The translations under genes were made by a program, and so were the position numbers. 19,681 bases of DNA from DATARH01 sp036278835 (lineage in GTDB: Bacteria > Pseudomonadota > Alphaproteobacteria > ATCC43930 > CGMCC-115725), in the NCBI GenBank assembly GCA_036278835.1, contig DASUKH010000023.1, positions 1 through 19,681 of the forward strand, written 5' to 3'. Within the stretch, counting starts at the first letter, position 1. Every line of letters begins with the position of its first letter. Shown piece by piece: positions 1 through 7,043 of this stretch. The notes beneath the pieces were generated by a model. The model had not been told where the DNA came from and ran no database searches. It saw nothing but the letters and a program-made list of their open reading frames with translations.

Positions 1-444
1 GCCGATCGAATAGAGCGCGCCCGACAAGGCAATGTAATTGATGTCGTGTCCGGCGGTATGGGCGATCGGCCCGTCCTGGCCCCAGCCGGTCATCCGCCCG
101 TAAACCAGTTTCGGGTTGCGCGGCAGGCAGATGTCGGGGCCGAGGCCGAGCCGCTCCATGACGCCGGGGCGGAACCCCTCGATCAGCGCGTCGGCCTCAT
201 CGATCAGCCGCAATGTCGCGGCGACCCCGTCAGGGTGTTTCAAATCGACCGCGATGTTGCGGCGGCCGCGCTGCATCAGGCCAAAGCGCGGGTCCTCGCC
301 CTCGCGTCCGACATCACGGCCGACATTGGCGGCGCGGTCCACCCGGATCACTTCGGCGCCCATGTCGGACAACAGCATCGCGCAGAACGGGCCGGGGCCG
401 ATGCCCGCCAGTTCGACGATCCGCACCCCTTCGAGCGGTCCCAT
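1..444 (-). CDS. CaiB/BaiF family (type III) CoA-transferase, N-terminal part, truncated by window edge
   Basis: The complement of 444 down to 1 reads as 148 codons without a stop, beginning MGPLEGVRIVELAGIGPGPF. Family features visible in order are the opening PLEGVRIVEL strand, the PGPFCAMLLSDMGAEVIRVD segment that forms the CoA-binding start of the fold, an RRNIAVDLKHPDG segment, and ADALIEGFRPGVMERLGLGP followed by RNPKLVYGRMTGWGQDGP. This matches the alpha-methylacyl-CoA racemase / formyl-CoA transferase / carnitine CoA-transferase superfamily, whose members are about 360-400 residues, so roughly the first 40% is present. The GIGPGPF opening resembles the racemase branch (AMACR-like), but the branch cannot be fixed from this fragment. 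An upstream AAAGGAT-like stretch lies about 10 bases before the ATG. It is divergent from the OsmC-like gene, with a palindromic repeat between them. The remainder lies to the left of the window. Confidence 0.9.
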   Translation of the reverse strand, partial: MGPLEGVRIVELAGIGPGPFCAMLLSDMGAEVIRVDRAANVGRDVGREGEDPRFGLMQRGRRNIAVDLKHPDGVAATLRLIDEADALIEGFRPGVMERLGLGPDICLPRNPKLVYGRMTGWGQDGPIAHTAGHDINYIALSGALYSIG

Positions 445-502
445 TTCCCCGATCCTTTCCAGGTTTACCGGATTGCGCCGGGCGCCGGCGGCACGCCATC
501 CT

Positions 503-565
503 TGTCATGCTGGCGAAAGCCGGTATCCATGGCAGACATGGACCCCGGTCTTCACCGGGGTGACA
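503..565. repeat. palindromic intergenic repeat between divergent genes
   Basis: The segment is a compound palindrome. Outer arms are TGTCA (503-507) and TGACA (561-565). Inside are three nested or tandem stems: CTGGC/GCCGG (510-514 and 519-523, GAAA loop, one G-T pair), TCCATG/CATGGA (526-531 and 537-542), and a perfect 8-base stem ACCCCGGT/ACCGGGGT (542-549 and 554-561, loop CTTC). This looks like the dispersed palindromic elements common between genes in alphaproteobacterial genomes, recognised by general pattern rather than by database match. It ends only 16 bases before the preferred OsmC-like ATG, so it would be transcribed as part of that gene's leader or lie over its promoter. No second copy was seen in this window. 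Confidence 0.7.
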
Positions 566-581
566 GAGACGGGTGACCGGA

Positions 582-1094
582 ATGGATAGCACGGAACTGC
601 GCAACGTGCAGGGGCCGCTCAAGGCGCGGTACCGCGAGACCCCGGAGGCAGCGGTCGTCACCCTGAAGGCCGAGGGCGACCTCGACGCCGACGGGATCGC
701 CTGTCGGGTCGAGACCGGCCGCGCCCTGGTCGAGGCCGGCCTCCACCCAGCGACGGGCGGCAGCGGGCTCCAGGCCTGCTCAGGCGACATGCTGCTGGAG
801 GCGCTCGTCGCCTGCGCCGGGGTCACCTTGAAGGCGGTGGCGACAGCGCTCGAATTCCGCCTTGACGGCGGCCGGGTGCGGGCCGAGGGCGATCTCGATT
901 TCCGCGGCACCCTCGGGGTGGAGCGCACCGCGCCGGTCGGGTTTCGCGCGATCCGGCTTGCCTTCGACCTCGACACCCCGGAGCCGCAAGAGCGTCTCGA
1001 TACGCTCCTCAAACTGACCGAGCGCTATTGCGTCGTGTTGCAGACGCTGCGCGGCCCACCGGAGATCGCCGCAAGCGTTTCGACAAGCGGGTAA
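582..1094 (+). CDS. OsmC-like family protein
   Basis: A 170-residue protein of the OsmC/Ohr fold, a family of thiol-dependent hydroperoxide reductases that often also includes members of unknown substrate. The helix LLEALVACAGVTLKAVATAL carries the first conserved cysteine (about Cys78). The strand EGDLDFRGTLGV follows, then the PVGFRAIRLAFDLDT strand, and ERYCVVLQTL carries the second conserved cysteine (about Cys150). Both cysteines of the redox pair are therefore present and peroxidase activity is plausible, though this divergent branch is usually annotated only as OsmC family. I chose ATG 582; a GTG nine bases earlier (573) is in frame, and neither start has a convincing Shine-Dalgarno. 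The gene stands alone: a palindromic repeat lies just upstream and a long inverted repeat starts six bases after the stop. Confidence 0.85.
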   Translation: MDSTELRNVQGPLKARYRETPEAAVVTLKAEGDLDADGIACRVETGRALVEAGLHPATGGSGLQACSGDMLLEALVACAGVTLKAVATALEFRLDGGRVRAEGDLDFRGTLGVERTAPVGFRAIRLAFDLDTPEPQERLDTLLKLTERYCVVLQTLRGPPEIAASVSTSG

Positions 1095-1099
1095 CCCCT

Positions 1100-1167
1100 A
1101 GGATGGGCTGAGCGCAGCCTTCGTGCCCGGGCCTTGGCGATGGGCTTCGCGCTGCTCAGCCCATCCT
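1100..1167. repeat. long-arm inverted repeat downstream of the OsmC-like gene
   Basis: Perfect 14-base arms AGGATGGGCTGAGC (1100-1113) and GCTCAGCCCATCCT (1154-1167) enclose a 40-base GC-rich interior. The left arm starts six bases after the OsmC-like stop codon. No T-run follows, so it is not a canonical intrinsic terminator. It resembles the dispersed GGATGGG-type intergenic repeats of proteobacteria (pattern recognition, not a search). In RNA it would form a stable hairpin and could protect or end the OsmC-like transcript. Confidence 0.7.
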
Positions 1168-1350
1168 GCGAGTGCGTGACGGGAACCGGCGCGCCGCGAC
1201 ACAAAATCCCGTTGCTGCAACGCAGCGCGATTCGCGTTCCCTGATCGAGTGATGCATACTCGCCAAGAGGGCGAATTGCGGCCCATTTTTGCCGAAAAGT
1301 GCATTGCAGCCCGCCTGCGGCTGCCGGAACGAGCGACAGAGCGAGATCGG
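1168..1350 (+). other. gltB leader region with short hairpins
   Basis: The 183 bases before the preferred gltB start contain three small perfect inverted repeats: CGTTG/CAACG (1210-1214 and 1218-1222), CGCG/CGCG (1226-1229 and 1233-1236) and TCGCC/GGCGA (1260-1264 and 1270-1274). I could not recognise a convincing sigma-70 or sigma-54 promoter, nor a known riboswitch. The frame is open from GTG 1249, so part of this region could instead encode an N-terminal extension of GltB. Confidence 0.35.
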
Positions 1351-4300
1351 ATGGAACTGAAACGCGATAGGGGCCTCTACGATCCACGCAACGAGCACGA
1401 CGCGTGCGGCGTCGGCTTTGTCGCGAACATCAAGGGCCGAAAATCGCACGACATCATCCGCCGCGGGCTGCAAATCCTCGTCAATCTCGATCACCGCGGC
1501 GCGGTCGGCGCCGACCCGCTGATGGGCGACGGCGCCGGCTGCATGATCCAGATGCCGGACGCGCTCTTGCGCGACTGGGCGGGGGGGCGCGGCCTCGAAT
1601 TGCCGCCGCCCGGCCGCTACGCGGTCGCAATGTCCTTCCTGCCGAGGGAGGAAAAGGCGCGGGCCTTCGCGGTCCGGCATTTCGAGCATTTCGTCGCGGC
1701 CGAGGGGCAGCGCCTGCTCGGCTGGCGCGAGGTCGGGGTCGATACGACCGGCCTCGGCAGGACGGTGATCGAGACGATGCCGTACATCGCCCAGGCGATC
1801 GTCGTCGCCGCGCCGGACATCCGCGACCAGGACCAGTTCGAGCGCAAAATCCTGACGATCCGGAAGCAGGTGCTGAACAGCCTGATCCGGCTCGCGAAGG
1901 AGCACGGGCTGTCGGCCCTGCCGGAATTCTACATCCCGTCCTTTTCGACCCGAACGGTGGTCTACAAGGGCCTTCTGCTGGCGCCGCAGGTCGAGAGCTT
2001 TTACGACGATCTCAGGAACCCGCTGACCGTCTCGGCATTGGCCTTGGTGCATCAGCGCTTCTCGACCAACACCTTCCCCAGCTGGCGTCTGGCGCACCCG
2101 TACCGCTTCATCTGCCATAACGGCGAAATCAACACGGTGCGCGGCAACGTCAACTGGATGGCGGCGCGCCGGCAGGCGATGTCGTCCGACCTGCTCGGCG
2201 CCGATCTTGCCAAGATGGTGCCGCTGATCGGCCCCGGGCAGTCGGACACCGCATGCATCGACAACGCGCTCGAACTCCTCGTCATCGGCGGCGGCTATTC
2301 CTTGGCGCATGCGATGATGATGCTGATCCCGGAAGCCTGGGCCGACCCGCTGATGGACCCCGAGCGGCGCGCCTTTTACGAGTACCACGCAGCCTTGATG
2401 GAGCCGTGGGACGGGCCGGCGGCGATCGCCTTCACCGACGGTCGCCAGATCGGCGCGACCTTGGACCGCAACGGCCTCCGGCCGGCCCGCTACATCGTCA
2501 CCGACGACGACCATGTCATTATGGCCTCGGAAGCCGGCGTGCTGCCGGTGCCGGAGGAGAAGATCGTCCGCAAATGGCGGCTGCAGCCGGGGCGCATGCT
2601 GCTGATCGACCTCGAAGAAGGCCGCATCATCGACGACGCCGAGACCAAGGCGAAGCTCGCCGCCGAGCACCCCTACGAAGCCTGGCTGAAGGAGACGCAA
2701 TACAAGCTCGAGGAATTGCCCGAGCCGCCCGAGGGCGCAGTGCCGGCCGCCGCCAACGACACCTCCTCAAGGCTCGATCTGCAGCAGGCCTTCGGCTACA
2801 CGACCGAGGACATCCAGTTCTTCCTGGAACCGATGGCGCGCGAGGGCGATGACCCGGTCGGCTCGATGGGCACCGATACTCCGATCGCGGCGTTCTCCGA
2901 CCGGCCGAAGCTCCTCTACAATTATTTCAAGCAGAATTTTGCGCAGGTCACCAACCCGCCGATCGACCCAATCCGCGAGGAGCTGGTGATGTCGCTCATT
3001 TCGATGATCGGACCCAGGCCGAACCTGCTGGCGCACGAGGTCGGCACGCATCATCGGCTCGAAGTCGCGCAGCCGATCCTGACCGACGCCGACCTCGCCA
3101 AAATCCGCAACATCGAACGGCTGATCGACGGCCGCTTCCGGACCGACACGCTCGACATGACGTGGCCGGCGGCCGAAGGCGCCGACGGCATAGCGGCGGC
3201 GCTCGACCGGCTGTGCGCCGAGGCGACGGCGGCCGTCGAGGCCGGGCACAACATCCTGATCCTGTCCGATCGCGCGGTGTCGGTCGAACGGGCGGCGATC
3301 CCCGCCTTGCTGGCGACCTCGGCGGTGCACCATCACCTGATCCGCCAGGGGCTGCGCACGAAGACCGGCATCGTCGTCGAGACCGGCGAAGCGCGCGAGG
3401 TGCACCATTTCTGTGTGCTCGCCGGCTATGGCGCCGAGGCGATCAACCCCTACCTCGCCTTCGCGACGATCGAGCAGGTCCGCACCGAGAACGGGCTGCC
3501 GCTGTCGGCCGAGCAGGTCCAGAAGAATTACCTGAAAGCCTTGGGGAAGGGCATCCTCAAGGTGATGTCTAAGATGGGCATCTCGACCTATCAGTCTTAT
3601 TGCGGTGCGCAGATTTTCGACGCGGTCGGGTTGCAGAGCGAATTTGTCGAGAAATACTTCACCGGTACGGCGACGACAATCGAGGGCGCGGATCTGCGCG
3701 CGATCGCCGCGGAGGCGCTGGTGCGGCACGCGCGCGCCTTTGGCGACGACCCGCTCTATCGCGAGATGCTCGACCTCGGCGGCGATTACGCGTTCCGCAT
3801 CCGCGGCGAGGCGCATGCGTGGACGCCCGAGTCGATCGCCCGGCTGCAGCACGCGGTGCGCGGCAACTCGGTGTCCGACTACGAGGCGTTTGCTCGCACG
3901 ATCAACGACCAGAGCGAGCGTCTGCTGACAATCCGCGGGCTGATGCGGTTCCGCATGGCCCCGGAGCCGGTGCCGCTTGGCGAGGTCGAGCCGGCAGCCA
4001 GCATCGTCCGCCGCTTTTCGACCGGCGCGATGAGCTTTGGCTCGATCAGCCGCGAGGCGCACACGACCCTGGCGATCGCGATGAACCGCATCGGCGGCAA
4101 GTCCAACACCGGCGAGGGCGGCGAGGAGGCAGATCGTTTTAAGCCGCTGCCGAACGGCGACTCGATGCGCTCGGCGATCAAGCAGGTTGCCTCCGGGCGG
4201 TTCGGGGTGACGACCGAATATCTCGTCAACGCCGACGTGTTGCAGATCAAGATGGCGCAGGGCGCCAAGCCCGGCGAGGGCGGGCAACTGCCCGGCCGCA

Positions 4301-5997
4301 AGGTCGACAAGCGCATCGCCGCGGTGCGCTATTCGACCCCAGGGGTCGGCCTGATCTCGCCGCCGCCGCACCATGACATCTATTCGATCGAGGATCTGGC
4401 GCAGCTGATCCACGATCTTAAGAATGTCAACCCAAGTGCTGATGTTTCCGTGAAACTTGTCTCCGAGGTCGGCGTCGGCACGGTCGCCGCCGGGGTATCG
4501 AAGGCGCGTGCCGACCACGTGACGATCGCCGGCTTCGAAGGGGGCACCGGCGCCAGCCCGCTGACCTCGCTGACCCATGCCGGCTCGCCCTGGGAGATCG
4601 GCCTCGCCGAGACGCAACAGACACTGGTTCGCAATGGCCTCCGGGGCCGGATCGCGGTGCAGGTCGATGGCGGTCTCAGGACCGGCCGCGACGTTATCGT
4701 CGGCGCGCTCCTGGGCGCCGACGAGTTCGGCTTCGCGACGGCGCCCTTGATCGCCGCCGGCTGCATCATGATGCGCAAATGCCACCTCAACACCTGCCCG
4801 GTCGGCATCGCCACACAGGACCCGGTGTTGCGCAAAAAATTCACCGGCACCCCGGAGCACGTCATCAACTATTTCTTCTTCGTCGCCGAGGAAGTGCGCC
4901 GGCTGATGGCCGAGCTCGGGTTCCGGAAATTCGACGAGATGGTCGGAAGGGTCGACCGGCTCGACATGGTGCGGGCGATCGATCACTGGAAGGCGAAGGG
5001 GGTCGACCTCTCGCGCCTGCTTTACGAGGAGAAGCCGAAGCCGGGGGTCGCGATCCATCGATCCGAGCGGCAGCAGCACGGGCTCGAAAAGGCGCTCGAC
5101 AACGAGCTGATCGCCGCCGCCATGCCGGCCTTGGAGCGGCGCGACCCGGTCCGCATCGAACGGCCGATCCGCAATATCCACCGCACTGTCGGCGCGATGC
5201 TGTCGGGCGAAGTCGCGAAGCGCTATGGCCATACCGGGCTGCCCGAGGACACGATCTGGGCGCGTTTCGACGGCACCGCCGGGCAGAGCTTCGGCGCCTT
5301 TCTGGCGCACGGGGTGACACTCGAGCTGTATGGCGATGCCAACGACTACACCGGTAAAGGTTTGTCGGGCGGGCGCCTCATCGTGCGCCAGCCGGCGGCG
5401 GCGCGGCGCGAGCCGACCGAGAACATCATCGTCGGCAACACCGTGCTGTACGGCGCGATCGCCGGCGAAGCGTATTTCGAGGGGGTCGCAGGCGAGCGCT
5501 TCGCGGTCAGGAATTCCGGCGCGGTCGCGGTCGTCGAAGGCACCGGCGACCATGGCTGCGAATACATGACCGGCGGGGTGGTGGTCGTGCTCGGCGAGAC
5601 CGGGCGCAATTTCGCGGCCGGCATGTCGGGCGGCATCGCCTATGTGTGGGACGAGCGCGGCCGCTTTGCCGATCTCTGCAACCGGCGCGAGGTCGATCTG
5701 GAAACGGTAGCCGCGTTGCCGACCGACGACGATGACGAGGGCCGGCCGCGCCAGCGCGCGACGAGCGTTGCCGACAACGGGATGGGCGACCCGCTGAGCT
5801 TCGACGCCGAGCGGCTGCGCATCCTGGTCGAGCGGCACCATCTCTTTACCGGCAGTGCGCGCGCCCGGCATCTCCTCGACAATTGGCAGCGGGCGCTCGC
5901 CGCCTTCGTCAAGGTGACGCCGCGGGACTACCGCCGCGCCCTGCTCGACCTGCGTGCCGAGCGCGCCAAGGCGGCCCGGATGGCCGCCGCGGAGTAG
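1351..5997 (+). CDS. gltB: glutamate synthase (NADPH) large subunit
   Basis: A 1548-residue subunit that hydrolyses glutamine and transfers the ammonia to 2-oxoglutarate, giving glutamate with electrons supplied by GltD. The N-terminal class II glutaminase begins after a short propeptide: EHDACGVGF places the nucleophile Cys at residue 19, exposed after cleavage. The glutaminase covers roughly residues 19-420, with HQRFSTNTFPSW and CHNGEINTVRGN clearly visible. A central domain follows. The FMN/2-oxoglutarate domain starts near residue 885 with RRFSTGAMSFGSIS and GGKSNTGEGGE. The 3Fe-4S ligands are Cys1138, Cys1144 and Cys1149 in CIMMRKCHLNTC, with the family spacing. The C-terminal GXGXG beta-helix spans about 1290-1440. 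ATG 1351 gives an 18-residue propeptide; GTG 1249 or ATG 1252 would give 52 or 51, so the start is uncertain. The partner gltD is not adjacent, being about 1 kb downstream beyond cspA and rpsU. Confidence 0.97.
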   Translation: MELKRDRGLYDPRNEHDACGVGFVANIKGRKSHDIIRRGLQILVNLDHRGAVGADPLMGDGAGCMIQMPDALLRDWAGGRGLELPPPGRYAVAMSFLPREEKARAFAVRHFEHFVAAEGQRLLGWREVGVDTTGLGRTVIETMPYIAQAIVVAAPDIRDQDQFERKILTIRKQVLNSLIRLAKEHGLSALPEFYIPSFSTRTVVYKGLLLAPQVESFYDDLRNPLTVSALALVHQRFSTNTFPSWRLAHPYRFICHNGEINTVRGNVNWMAARRQAMSSDLLGADLAKMVPLIGPGQSDTACIDNALELLVIGGGYSLAHAMMMLIPEAWADPLMDPERRAFYEYHAALMEPWDGPAAIAFTDGRQIGATLDRNGLRPARYIVTDDDHVIMASEAGVLPVPEEKIVRKWRLQPGRMLLIDLEEGRIIDDAETKAKLAAEHPYEAWLKETQYKLEELPEPPEGAVPAAANDTSSRLDLQQAFGYTTEDIQFFLEPMAREGDDPVGSMGTDTPIAAFSDRPKLLYNYFKQNFAQVTNPPIDPIREELVMSLISMIGPRPNLLAHEVGTHHRLEVAQPILTDADLAKIRNIERLIDGRFRTDTLDMTWPAAEGADGIAAALDRLCAEATAAVEAGHNILILSDRAVSVERAAIPALLATSAVHHHLIRQGLRTKTGIVVETGEAREVHHFCVLAGYGAEAINPYLAFATIEQVRTENGLPLSAEQVQKNYLKALGKGILKVMSKMGISTYQSYCGAQIFDAVGLQSEFVEKYFTGTATTIEGADLRAIAAEALVRHARAFGDDPLYREMLDLGGDYAFRIRGEAHAWTPESIARLQHAVRGNSVSDYEAFARTINDQSERLLTIRGLMRFRMAPEPVPLGEVEPAASIVRRFSTGAMSFGSISREAHTTLAIAMNRIGGKSNTGEGGEEADRFKPLPNGDSMRSAIKQVASGRFGVTTEYLVNADVLQIKMAQGAKPGEGGQLPGRKVDKRIAAVRYSTPGVGLISPPPHHDIYSIEDLAQLIHDLKNVNPSADVSVKLVSEVGVGTVAAGVSKARADHVTIAGFEGGTGASPLTSLTHAGSPWEIGLAETQQTLVRNGLRGRIAVQVDGGLRTGRDVIVGALLGADEFGFATAPLIAAGCIMMRKCHLNTCPVGIATQDPVLRKKFTGTPEHVINYFFFVAEEVRRLMAELGFRKFDEMVGRVDRLDMVRAIDHWKAKGVDLSRLLYEEKPKPGVAIHRSERQQHGLEKALDNELIAAAMPALERRDPVRIERPIRNIHRTVGAMLSGEVAKRYGHTGLPEDTIWARFDGTAGQSFGAFLAHGVTLELYGDANDYTGKGLSGGRLIVRQPAAARREPTENIIVGNTVLYGAIAGEAYFEGVAGERFAVRNSGAVAVVEGTGDHGCEYMTGGVVVVLGETGRNFAAGMSGGIAYVWDERGRFADLCNRREVDLETVAALPTDDDDEGRPRQRATSVADNGMGDPLSFDAERLRILVERHHLFTGSARARHLLDNWQRALAAFVKVTPRDYRRALLDLRAERAKAARMAAAE

Positions 5998-6002
5998 GGC
6001 GC

Positions 6003-6043
6003 GGTGCGGGCGGGAGGCGGGCTTGCATGCCCGCCGCGGCACC
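6003..6043 (+). terminator. compound hairpin just after gltB, possible terminator or 3' stabiliser
   Basis: Five bases after the gltB stop lies a nested stem: outer GGTGC (6003-6007) with GCACC (6039-6043), inner GGCGGGC (6016-6022) with GCCCGCC (6029-6035) and a six-base loop. There is no T-run after it, so Rho-independent termination is uncertain. It may only stabilise the gltB 3' end or slow polymerase before cspA. Confidence 0.4.
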
Positions 6044-6107
6044 CCACCTATTCCGCGTCGACTCTTCATGGTTCGGCCGGCTTCTCCAAGCGCCTCGCGC
6101 CGGACTT

Positions 6108-6157
6108 GCTCCCGTACTCTGTCGAGGTTTGACCTCGCCGCTCGTCCGAGCGGGAGC
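6108..6157 (+). promoter_or_regulatory. structured leader upstream of cspA
   Basis: Outer arms GCTCCCG (6108-6114) and CGGGAGC (6151-6157) pair perfectly and enclose a second perfect stem, CGAGGT (6123-6128) with ACCTCG (6132-6137) and a three-base loop. An alternative small stem CTCG/CGAG (6141-6144 and 6147-6150) overlaps the outer arm's 5' side. The structure ends 16 bases before the Shine-Dalgarno of cspA. Cold-shock genes typically carry long folded leaders that change structure with temperature, so a thermosensor role is a reasonable inference, but no conserved cold-box sequence was recognised. Confidence 0.4.
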
Positions 6158-6184
6158 AATGTCTTGATTATGCGAAGGACGACG

Positions 6185-6391
6185 ATGACGACCGGAACCG
6201 TGAAGTGGTTCAATTCCCAAAAGGGCTATGGCTTTATTCAGCCGGACGACGGCTCCAAGGATGTGTTCGTACACATCTCGGCAGTCGAGCGTTCCGGCAT
6301 GGGCAATCTGCATGAGGGGCAGAAGCTGAGTTTCGAGCTTGAGCGCGGGCAGCAGGGCAAGACCTCGGCGGTCAATCTGCGGCAGGCCTAA
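6185..6391 (+). CDS. cspA: cold-shock protein, CspA family
   Basis: A 68-residue single cold-shock domain protein, the usual length for the family. It opens TGTVKWFNSQKGYGFIQPDD, containing the RNP1-type motif KGYGFI (residues 13-18), followed by RNP2 DVFVHIS (26-32), and ends EGQKLSFELERGQQGKTSAV. Such proteins bind single-stranded RNA and DNA and act as RNA chaperones in the cytoplasm. ATG 6185 is preceded by GAAGGA at 6174-6179 with five-base spacing, which fixes the start well. The gene has an unusually long structured upstream region (187 bases from the gltB stop) and a clear intrinsic terminator after it, so it is probably its own transcription unit inside the interrupted gltB-gltD locus. 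Whether this copy is cold-induced cannot be told from sequence. Confidence 0.95.
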   Translation: MTTGTVKWFNSQKGYGFIQPDDGSKDVFVHISAVERSGMGNLHEGQKLSFELERGQQGKTSAVNLRQA

Positions 6392-6410
6392 CCAGCCGCG
6401 CCGATCGATG

Positions 6411-6443
6411 AAGGGGAGCCGGGCATCGCCCGGCTCCTTTTTA
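6411..6443 (+). terminator. intrinsic terminator after cspA
   Basis: A perfect 10-base stem GGAGCCGGGC (6415-6424) with GCCCGGCTCC (6428-6437), loop ATC, is followed immediately by TTTTT (6438-6442). This is a canonical Rho-independent terminator 23 bases after the cspA stop codon, and the best terminator in the window. Confidence 0.9.
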
Positions 6444-6496
6444 CCATCCGCCGCCGATCTTGGCGTCGAACCCGCTAAAGAAAGGCGTCCTGACTT

Positions 6497-6700
6497 ATGC
6501 AGGTGTTTGTCCGCGACAATGATGTAAATTCCGCCCTGCGCGTGCTGAAAAAGAAAATGCAGCGCGAGGGTACGTTCCGCGAAATGAAGCGCCGGCGGTC
6601 TTACGAGAAGCCCTCGGAGCGGCGCGTCCGCGAAAAAGCCGACGCGATCCGCCGTCACCGCAAGATGCTTCGCAAGCGCCTCGAACGGGAAGGATACTGA
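6497..6700 (+). CDS. rpsU: 30S ribosomal protein S21
   Basis: A 67-residue, strongly basic protein beginning MQVFVRDNDVNSALRVLKKK, then MQREGTFREMKRRRSYEKPS and an Arg/Lys-rich C-terminal helix ending RKMLRKRLEREGY. This is the typical bS21 length and sequence pattern; S21 binds the small ribosomal subunit and helps base pairing between mRNA leader and 16S rRNA during initiation. A GAAAGG stretch at 6480-6485 serves as ribosome-binding site, with somewhat long spacing of 11 bases. The gene lies beyond the cspA terminator, so it needs its own promoter within 6443-6480 or depends on readthrough. Its stop codon is five bases from the ATG of the following small gene, suggesting co-translation. 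A cspA-rpsU pairing is familiar in alphaproteobacteria; its location between gltB and gltD is the unusual point. Confidence 0.96.
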   Translation: MQVFVRDNDVNSALRVLKKKMQREGTFREMKRRRSYEKPSERRVREKADAIRRHRKMLRKRLEREGY

Positions 6701-6705
6701 GGGGT

Positions 6706-6885
6706 ATGGACCCCACGTTGCCGCCGCTCCCCGGCGACTATTATCGCCGCCATGCGGCCCGGGTCAGGCTGTTGGCAAGCGAGGCCACAACCCACGCGCT
6801 CAAGCAGCATTTGAGCGAGCTCGCACTGCAATACGAGCACCTTGCCGAACGCGTCGATGCCACGGGAGTGGACTCCGAACTGTGA
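6706..6885 (+). CDS. 59-residue hypothetical protein coupled to rpsU
   Basis: The frame starts at ATG 6706, five bases after the rpsU stop, and ends at TGA 6883-6885. The product begins MDPTLPPLPGDYYRRHAARV and continues RLLASEATTHALKQHLSELA, then LQYEHLAERVDATGVDSEL. It is a predicted mostly helical, soluble protein with neither signal peptide nor membrane helix. The pattern Y-Y-R-x-x-A...A-x-E-A-T-T-x-A-L-x-x-H-L...A-x-x-Y-E-x-L-A is one I associate with small uncharacterised alphaproteobacterial proteins of this size; no function is known to me. A GGAAGGA stretch (6688-6694) about 11 bases upstream, inside the end of rpsU, could serve as ribosome-binding site. The short spacing suggests translational coupling to S21. 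Confidence 0.7.
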   Translation: MDPTLPPLPGDYYRRHAARVRLLASEATTHALKQHLSELALQYEHLAERVDATGVDSEL

Positions 6886-7043
6886 CGCGTGCGGCATGCC
6901 CGCACAGGTTTTCGGGGCCGCCTGCGTCTGCGGCATGGCTGCACCGGTTGCGTGTTGTCTTGATGCCCGGCCGGCTATCGGGCAAAATTGATATAGGACA
7001 GCATTATTGACCGGCTTCGATCGAGCCGGATTCAGGGGCAGCG
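6886..7043 (+). promoter_or_regulatory. gltD upstream region with tentative promoter and hairpin
   Basis: This 158-base gap is locally AT-richer near 6980-7010. A tentative sigma-70-like pair is TTGATG (6960-6965) and CAAAAT (6983-6988) with 17-base spacing; both boxes are only partial matches. A 6-base inverted repeat CCGGCT (7011-7016) / AGCCGG (7024-7029) lies just before the gltD Shine-Dalgarno AGGGG (7034-7038). The promoter is a weak prediction. Confidence 0.3.

Noticed and set aside
1168..1350. Sigma-54/NtrC-type promoter before gltB
   Set aside because: No TGGCAC-N5-TTGCA-like element with the required GG and GC dinucleotide spacing was found.
2767..6213. Very long open frame on the minus strand opposite gltB (over 1100 codons), and similar frames at 1156-2700
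   Set aside because: Arises from the codon bias of GC-rich gltB; the translation is Arg/Asp/His-rich with no recognisable domain, whereas the plus strand is a complete GltB.
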